Source of the DNA: Proteiniphilum sp. UBA4977
GTDB taxonomy: Bacteria; Bacteroidota; Bacteroidia; Bacteroidales; Dysgonomonadaceae
Reading direction: 5' to 3'
Assembly (NCBI GenBank): GCA_002398565.1
Contig: DGZP01000061.1
Coordinates: forward strand, 30,379 to 49,851
Length of the DNA stretch: 19,473 nucleotides
Shown: positions 15,171-19,473 of the stretch, one piece after another
How the letters are laid out: each line of letters opens with the position of its first letter
How positions within the stretch are numbered: the stretch's first letter is position 1
The notes under the pieces: model-generated
What the model saw: only the letters and a program-made list of their open reading frames with translations
Database searches by the model: none
What the model was told of the DNA's origin: nothing
Position numbers and translations under genes: made by a program

Positions 15171-16265
15171 TTACAGATATTTCACGGGATTCGAGTCGAA
15201 CGCCGATTTATGCAATGCAAAGGTAGGAAATTTTTTCGAAAGAAGATCGAAAAAGATCTCTTTTGTGGAGATTTCCGATTCGTAATGACCTACCACTGCG
15301 AGCAGTATGCGTCCTTCCACATCATAAAAATCATTGTACTTTGCCTCTCCCGTCACAAAGGCATCGGCACCGTAGGTCACGGCCCGTGGAATAAGAAAAG
15401 CACCCGCACCACCGCATAACGCCACATCACGAATCTCCTTTCCCTGAATTTTGGAATGACGGATGGTGGGCAGGTTGAAAATATCCTTTAAAAGATAAAG
15501 AAACTCCTGCTCAGGCATGGGCTCAGGCAGCACCCCCACCACTCCGCTACCGTTCTGTGGCCATTCATTGGCAATCGGGTACAGGTCATACACCGGCTCT
15601 TCATACGGATGTACAGCCAGCAGGGCTCTCAGCACCTCTTCCCGTTTCATCACCGGAATCACTGTCTCGATGCGCACTTCCGGCTCAAAATGCAACGCGT
15701 CTATTTCTCCCACATGCGGACTTGCCCCCTCACGTGCGCGGAAGGTACCCTCCCCCATCAGGTTGTAGCTGCAGCTGTCGTAGTTGCCTATGTGCCCCGC
15801 GCCAGCATTGAAAAGGGCATTGCGCACACTCTCGGCATACTGCACCGGGACCGTGGTCACAAACTTCAGCAGTGCGCCGCTTCGGGGCTGCAGGATCTTC
15901 ACCTGTTGCAACTCGAGCATCTCTGCCAGCTTGTAGTTAACACCTCCCAATGCATTATCGAGATTGGTATGGGCCGCATAAATTACGATGTCGTGCCTGA
16001 TGGCCATCATGATACAACGTTCCACATAAGTTTTCCCTGTGAGCGACTTAAAAGGACGGAAGGCAATGGGATGATGGGAGATGATGAGGTTACAACCCAG
16101 AGCAATGGCTTCCTCCACCACATTTTCGGTTACGTCTATGGCCAGCAGGACACCAGTGGCCTCTTTTCCCTGATCACCCACCTGCAGTCCGCTATTGTCA
16201 AAATCGTCCTGTAACGGCAGTGGGGCAAGCTGCTCAATGGCTTGAAGTATTTCTTTGATGCGCAT
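15171..16265 (-). CDS. Nif3-like dinuclear metal centre protein (YqfO type)
   Basis: The 364-residue protein is a Nif3/DUF34 family member of the long form with a PII/CutA-like insertion (about residues 130-225) between the two Nif3 halves. Metal-binding residues are visible in IISHHPIAF (His64, His65), HTNLDNA (Asp103) and VVGHYESE (His327, Glu331). Its biochemical role is unsettled; family members have been linked to metal or cofactor handling and some annotations say GTP cyclohydrolase I type 2, which I regard as unproven. I start at ATG 16265 (MRIKEIL); a TTG seven codons earlier is not needed. It starts 31 bp after the DUF5040 gene stop, so co-transcription is likely. Confidence 0.92.
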   Translation of the reverse strand: MRIKEILQAIEQLAPLPLQDDFDNSGLQVGDQGKEATGVLLAIDVTENVVEEAIALGCNLIISHHPIAFRPFKSLTGKTYVERCIMMAIRHDIVIYAAHTNLDNALGGVNYKLAEMLELQQVKILQPRSGALLKFVTTVPVQYAESVRNALFNAGAGHIGNYDSCSYNLMGEGTFRAREGASPHVGEIDALHFEPEVRIETVIPVMKREEVLRALLAVHPYEEPVYDLYPIANEWPQNGSGVVGVLPEPMPEQEFLYLLKDIFNLPTIRHSKIQGKEIRDVALCGGAGAFLIPRAVTYGADAFVTGEAKYNDFYDVEGRILLAVVGHYESEISTKEIFFDLLSKKFPTFALHKSAFDSNPVKYL

Positions 16266-16296
16266 GGTGGTACTGTTTACTTGCAATAGAAATAAG

Positions 16297-17067
16297 CTAC
16301 CTTATCGGAAATATTTTCCGCATAGTATCGGCAAAGATGGCACCCATACGGCGTTGGATATATTTATCCTTTCCGTTTTCGGGATGCCAGCCAAAGGTTT
16401 CCCCGGCAATCTCCTGCTTGTCTCCCGTGAACAGGCGGCTCACCTGTTCTCCCGTGACGGGATGAACTGCATTTTTGGAAAACCCGATGTACTTGTCGAA
16501 CTCCACCACAGGGAATCCCCATTTCTCTGCCAACTTGCGCACCGAGGTATTGTAGGTTACCCGTCCGTCGTGCCAGTCGGTACACAACACTACTACTGCC
16601 GGCTTACCCGCCCGTGTGTTGAAGTAGACTGAGGTGGAATCAAATTTCAGGTTATAGCACTCCGTAAGGTAGCGCTTTATCACGTAGTCAAATGCTGCGG
16701 CATAGTTGCTGCGGTCGAAGGGTACCTGATAGTCGGTATATTTTGGTTTCAGCTGCCCCTCGTCAAACACATCCCTGTCATGCACCTGCATGATCACCAG
16801 GGCATCAATATCTTCCAGTTCTTTCCGGCTGTATAGCTTTTCTTCCGCCATCCGGTTGGCAGTATTGGCGATCGCCTCTCCACCGATGGCACGGTTGATG
16901 GGTGTTGCCCCGGCAAGTTCACACCCTGCCTCAAACCATCCGTTGTTGGGTGAGGCAAATGAGGCACCGGTAAGCAGAAAGGTATAATTATTTTTATTGT
17001 TCTCCTGTGCTATCAGCGCGGCCGAGAAAATCATCAGCACCATCCATAGTGTGTTCAGTCGTTTCAT
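16297..17067 (-). CDS. Secreted DUF5040 / SGNH-hydrolase-like protein
   Basis: The 256-residue product starts with a signal peptide (MKRLNTLWMVLMIFSAALIA, cleavage near 20), so it is exported. The mature part resembles Bacteroidales DUF5040 proteins and shows an SGNH-like layout: a possible nucleophile Ser36 in LLTGASFASP, a central block DALVIMQVHDRD (88-99), and a late His228 in GWHPENG that could complete the site. The substrate is unknown. The start is ATG 17067, directly after which the signal peptide begins; a 15-codon upstream extension would bury it. A perfect promoter lies about 28 nt upstream of the start, and the Nif3-like gene follows. Confidence 0.85.
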   Translation of the reverse strand: MKRLNTLWMVLMIFSAALIAQENNKNNYTFLLTGASFASPNNGWFEAGCELAGATPINRAIGGEAIANTANRMAEEKLYSRKELEDIDALVIMQVHDRDVFDEGQLKPKYTDYQVPFDRSNYAAAFDYVIKRYLTECYNLKFDSTSVYFNTRAGKPAVVVLCTDWHDGRVTYNTSVRKLAEKWGFPVVEFDKYIGFSKNAVHPVTGEQVSRLFTGDKQEIAGETFGWHPENGKDKYIQRRMGAIFADTMRKIFPIR

Positions 17068-17101
17068 TGTATATGTATTTCTGTAATTACTGGTTCCAAT
17101 G

Positions 17102-17132
17102 CAAATGTACATAAAAGCTTAAAGCTTTCAAA
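17102..17132 (-). promoter_or_regulatory. Promoter of the DUF5040-Nif3 unit
   Basis: Minus strand TTTG (17132-17129), exactly 19 bases, then TACATTTG (17109-17102): a perfect Bacteroidetes housekeeping promoter. The predicted RNA start near 17095 leaves about 28 nt before the ATG at 17067. The spacer contains AAGCTT twice in tandem. Confidence 0.85.
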
Positions 17133-17228
17133 TACTATACGTTCTAAACTATTTTTCTTAATTCAATTTTTCAAGTGACCATAACGGTTTAGAGAATAGG
17201 CGATAAAAACTAAAAAACATTAAATCAT

Positions 17229-17259
17229 TTTGCTGCCATCGAATTTAAAATTATTTTTG
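17229..17259 (+). promoter_or_regulatory. Promoter of the small outer-membrane protein gene
   Basis: Plus strand TTTG (17229-17232), exactly 19 bases, then TATTTTTG (17252-17259): a second perfect TTTG-N19-TAnnTTTG match, divergent from the DUF5040 promoter. The RNA start is expected near 17266, about 69 nt before the ATG at 17335. Confidence 0.85.
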
Positions 17260-17334
17260 TTTTTTTAATACGAGTCCACAGTACGAAGGATACGAACAAT
17301 AGTTCACAGTGTAAAACAATAAATTTAACAAGTC

Positions 17335-17844
17335 ATGAAGTCAAAGATTATTTTATTGGCAGCAGTAATTTCCTTTTCCTCTTTATCATTTGGGCAAATT
17401 TATAAAGGCAATTGGATTGTTTCGGGGAATTCAACACTTCAAGTTTCTTCATCAAAAATTGAAGGTGCAAATTCATCGTCTACAACAGTTGTCTTCAGCC
17501 CTTCTATTGGATATTTTGTAGCAGATGGATTGTCTGTAGGAATATCTGGAAGTGTATTAAACTCTGAAGGTTCCACGGTATACGCTATTATGCCATCGGC
17601 TTCCTACTATTTTCAAACCCAGGGTAATATAAAACCCTTTGTAGAGATTGGCGTCGGATATGGCGGGATTAGTAACGATGGAGAATCCGCAGGCGGTTTA
17701 GCTCTCGGGGCAGGAACGGGAATCATGTATCTCATCAATCAAAACATCGGATTAAACCTTGGGCTACAGTACCTTAGAGGGGATTATGATGGCATAGTGA
17801 ATAACACATTCGGCGGGGCCATCGGGTTTTCTATCTTCTTCTAA
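17335..17844 (+). CDS. Small outer-membrane beta-barrel protein
   Basis: The 169-residue product has a signal peptide (MKSKIILLAAVISFSSLSFG, cleavage near 20/21). The mature chain is a series of short alternating strands rich in Gly, Ser and aromatic residues, for example SIGYFVADGLSVGISGSV and PFVEIGVGYGG, and it ends in a terminal Phe (GFSIFF) as barrel-assembly substrates do. The size fits an eight-stranded OmpA/OmpX-like barrel of the OMP_b-brl type. No function beyond outer-membrane location is supported. It is a monocistronic unit with its own promoter and terminator, and it looks more A/T-rich, with more A/T-ending codons, than neighbouring genes. Confidence 0.85.
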   Translation: MKSKIILLAAVISFSSLSFGQIYKGNWIVSGNSTLQVSSSKIEGANSSSTTVVFSPSIGYFVADGLSVGISGSVLNSEGSTVYAIMPSASYYFQTQGNIKPFVEIGVGYGGISNDGESAGGLALGAGTGIMYLINQNIGLNLGLQYLRGDYDGIVNNTFGGAIGFSIFF

Positions 17845-17867
17845 AAAAATTTCTTGAATTTATTTCA

Positions 17868-17895
17868 GGGAGGTTTGTTACGACCTCCCTTTTTT
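17868..17895 (+). terminator. Intrinsic terminator of the barrel gene
   Basis: GGGAGGT (17868-17874), an eight-base loop, ACCTCCC (17883-17889) and six T (17890-17895). It lies 23 bp after the stop codon and between convergent genes, so the hairpin may also slow transcripts from the opposite strand. A small GTAAC-CTGC-GTTAC hairpin follows at 17897-17910. Confidence 0.92.
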
Positions 17896-17942
17896 AGTAA
17901 CCTGCGTTACAATAAAAACAAAACGAATTTCCAGGTACAACT

Positions 17943-19184
17943 TCAGTCCGTATCTTTCAATATAAGCCGCAGCGAGTTGTTTTTGGTAAAGTAGTTCCAG
18001 GCCCAGTTGATAAAGATCACCAGCTTGTTGCGCACACTCAGGATAAGCATCAGGTGGAGGAACATCCATACAAACCAGGCAAAACGGCCCTTGAATTTCA
18101 CAAACGGCAGGTCCACTACCGCCTTGTTGCGCCCCACAGTAGCCATGGTACCCAGATTGTGGTACTCATACTCTTTCAGATCACTGCGGCCGGCTTCAAT
18201 CCGATGCAGGTTGCGTGCCAGGTTCTTCCCCTGCCCGATGGCCACATTAGCCAGCTGGGGATGCCCCTTGGGATATTTTCCGGTCTCCATGTAGGCCACA
18301 TCGCCAATGGCAAACACACCGGCAAGACCCTCCACCCGGTTGTAACGATCCACCCTGATCCGCCCATTCCGCAGGAGCGATGCCTCGGGAAGGCCGCCAA
18401 TGGCATTACCCTGCACGCCGGCCGACCAGATCACGCTCTTGCTGCGGATGGTTTCTCCGTTATTCAGGGTAAGTACCTCCCCGTCGTAATGTTGTACCAG
18501 CGTGTTGGTCTTCACGATCACATCCATGGAACGAAGATATGCCTCTGAATATTTTTGAGCGAAGGGACTCATAGACGCCAGCGTATGCGGTCCACCCTCC
18601 AGCAGGTAAACATTTACCTTAGAATAGTCGATGTTGGGATAATCTTTGGGCAACACCTCCTGTTTCATCTCGGCGAAGGCCCCCGCCAGCTCCACGCCGG
18701 TGGCACCGCCACCCACAATCACAATGTTATTCAATGCACCCTTATCTTCCGTATAGAGTATCTTCTCAAAGTTCATCAGGGTGGAATTTCGCACATTCAT
18801 CGCCTGGTAGGTCGATTTCAGCCCCATGGCCCTCTCTTCGATTTCCTTGTTGCCGTAGAAGTTTGTCCGTGTGCCGGTGGCAATCACGAGGTAGTCGTAT
18901 GCAAAGGGGCCAATACTGGTTTCCACCACTTTTTCCATGCTGTTCACCGATAGCACGTGTGCCAGCCGGATACGCACATCCCTTCTGTTTTGAAATATCT
19001 TACGTATTGGAAACGAGATGGTGGCCGGCTCAATCTGGGATGCCGCCACCTGATAAAACAACGGAGGAAACTGATGGTGATTGATCTTGTCGATCACCAT
19101 GATGTCGAACTGCCCCTTTTTCAAATGATTCACCAGTTGCAGGCCCCCAAACCCACAACCAATAACCACAATCTTTTTTTTCAT
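17943..19184 (-). CDS. ndh: Type II NADH:quinone oxidoreductase (NDH-2)
   Basis: The 413-residue flavoprotein has two dinucleotide-binding sites: IGCGFGGLQL (8-17) for FAD and IVGGGATGVELAGAF (156-170) for NADH. VFAIGDVA (290-297) is the second FAD contact and HPQLANVAIGQG (308-319) corresponds to the quinone-site region (AQxAxQ in other members). The C-terminal 366-400 contains hydrophobic and amphipathic segments (FAWFVWMFLHLML and VIFINWAWNYF) that would anchor it to the inner membrane. It would pass NADH electrons to quinone without pumping ions. An intrinsic terminator upstream (19245-19278) suggests its own promoter, but I find no clear consensus. It is convergent with the barrel gene. 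Confidence 0.93.
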   Translation of the reverse strand: MKKKIVVIGCGFGGLQLVNHLKKGQFDIMVIDKINHHQFPPLFYQVAASQIEPATISFPIRKIFQNRRDVRIRLAHVLSVNSMEKVVETSIGPFAYDYLVIATGTRTNFYGNKEIEERAMGLKSTYQAMNVRNSTLMNFEKILYTEDKGALNNIVIVGGGATGVELAGAFAEMKQEVLPKDYPNIDYSKVNVYLLEGGPHTLASMSPFAQKYSEAYLRSMDVIVKTNTLVQHYDGEVLTLNNGETIRSKSVIWSAGVQGNAIGGLPEASLLRNGRIRVDRYNRVEGLAGVFAIGDVAYMETGKYPKGHPQLANVAIGQGKNLARNLHRIEAGRSDLKEYEYHNLGTMATVGRNKAVVDLPFVKFKGRFAWFVWMFLHLMLILSVRNKLVIFINWAWNYFTKNNSLRLILKDTD

Positions 19185-19244
19185 AACCTTCAGCTTTATG
19201 GAATAGATTAAACAATGCGGGAAGTGAAAAGTTGAAAAAAAGAC

Positions 19245-19278
19245 AAAAAAAAGCGCTACGAATCACTCGCGGCGCTTT
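19245..19278 (-). terminator. Intrinsic terminator upstream of NDH-2
   Basis: On the minus strand AAAGCGC (19278-19272), a 15-base loop, GCGCTTT (19256-19250), then a T-run to 19245. It lies about 110 bp after the stop codon of the gene at the window edge and probably ends that transcript. Confidence 0.8.
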
Positions 19279-19320
19279 CTTAATGTTTAACATTTTAAAA
19301 ATCACAGCTTCACTGCAAAT

Positions 19321-19360
19321 ACACCATCGACAGAGGTGTTAGGTCTCCGTCGTAACGACG
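19321..19360 (-). other. Two small hairpins in the 3' region of the last gene
   Basis: ACACC (19321-19325) pairs with GGTGT (19335-19339), and CGTCG-TAA-CGACG (19348-19360) is a perfect 5-bp stem with a three-base loop. Together with the terminator they make a 3' region of about 140 nt between the stop at 19392 and the T-run. I see no ORF in it. Confidence 0.45.
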
Positions 19361-19391
19361 ATGTACCCACAGTGTTTATTGTGAAAGAAGT

Positions 19392-19473
19392 TTATGCCTT
19401 CTCTTCCGGTGCGGCATCGGCTTCCGGAGCGGCAGACTCTTCTTTGTTCTCAACAGTCTCCTCCTGAACGCTC
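19392..19473 (-). CDS. C-terminal tail of an acidic Ala/Glu-rich protein, possibly ribosomal protein S16
   Basis: The last 26 codons and TAA stop of a gene that begins beyond the window edge. The tail is rich in Glu, Ala and Pro (ENKEESAAPEADAAPEEKA). Bacteroidales S16 proteins carry an extended acidic Ala/Glu tail of this kind, so S16 is my best guess, but other proteins have similar tails and no diagnostic domain is in view. The downstream hairpins and terminator support a real 3' end. Confidence 0.6.
   Translation of the reverse strand, partial: SVQEETVENKEESAAPEADAAPEEKA

Noticed and set aside
16266..16286. Seven-codon upstream extension of the Nif3-like gene
   Set aside because: It would use TTG and adds residues before the conserved MRIKEIL start.

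Overview
The window looks like chromosomal DNA of a Bacteroidota bacterium, probably order Bacteroidales and near Dysgonomonadaceae/Porphyromonadaceae. The reasons are the leu operon carrying a second 2-isopropylmalate-synthase-like gene, the Na+-NQR operon, a DUF5040-type secreted protein, the scarcity of Shine-Dalgarno sequences, and promoters of the Bacteroidetes form TTTG-N19-TAnnTTTG (two perfect copies at 17102-17132 and 17229-17259). The family-level placement is my inference. I see no mobile element, CRISPR array, tRNA or rRNA.

Layout. (1) 1-6204, minus strand: a branched-chain amino acid operon, in transcription order leader peptide - leuA - leuC - leuD - citramalate/isopropylmalate synthase homologue - leuB (cut by the window edge). 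In front of leuA is a complete, previously unlisted attenuator: a 20-codon leader ORF with eight Ile/Leu/Val codons in nine, a pause hairpin, an antiterminator and an intrinsic terminator. (2) 6387-7970, plus strand: a two-gene p-aminobenzoate (folate) operon, pabB and a PabC-like lyase, divergent from the leu operon. (3) 8060-14137, minus strand: a complete nqrABCDEF operon for the sodium-pumping NADH:quinone oxidoreductase, with promoter and terminator. (4) 14199-17132, minus strand: DUF5040 lipase-like secreted protein, Nif3/YqfO-like protein and a coiled-coil zinc-ribbon protein. (5) 17229-17895, plus strand: a single AT-richer gene for a small outer-membrane beta-barrel with its own promoter and terminator. 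(6) 17943-19184, minus strand: a type II NADH dehydrogenase. (7) 19392-19473, minus strand: the acidic C-terminal tail of another protein, possibly ribosomal protein S16.

How the genes work together. LeuA, LeuCD and LeuB make 2-oxoisocaproate for leucine. If the second synthase makes (R)-citramalate, the same LeuCD and LeuB would turn it into 2-oxobutyrate for isoleucine, which fits a leader peptide containing both Ile and Leu codons. Na+-NQR and NDH-2 are two alternative routes for NADH electrons into the quinone pool, one energy-conserving and one not.

The most interesting part is the 5' region of the leu operon (about 5980-6210). Second is a set of short repeats in the intergenic gaps: one family downstream of leuA, nqrF and the second synthase gene, and a separate 40-bp-period array between leuD and the second synthase gene.
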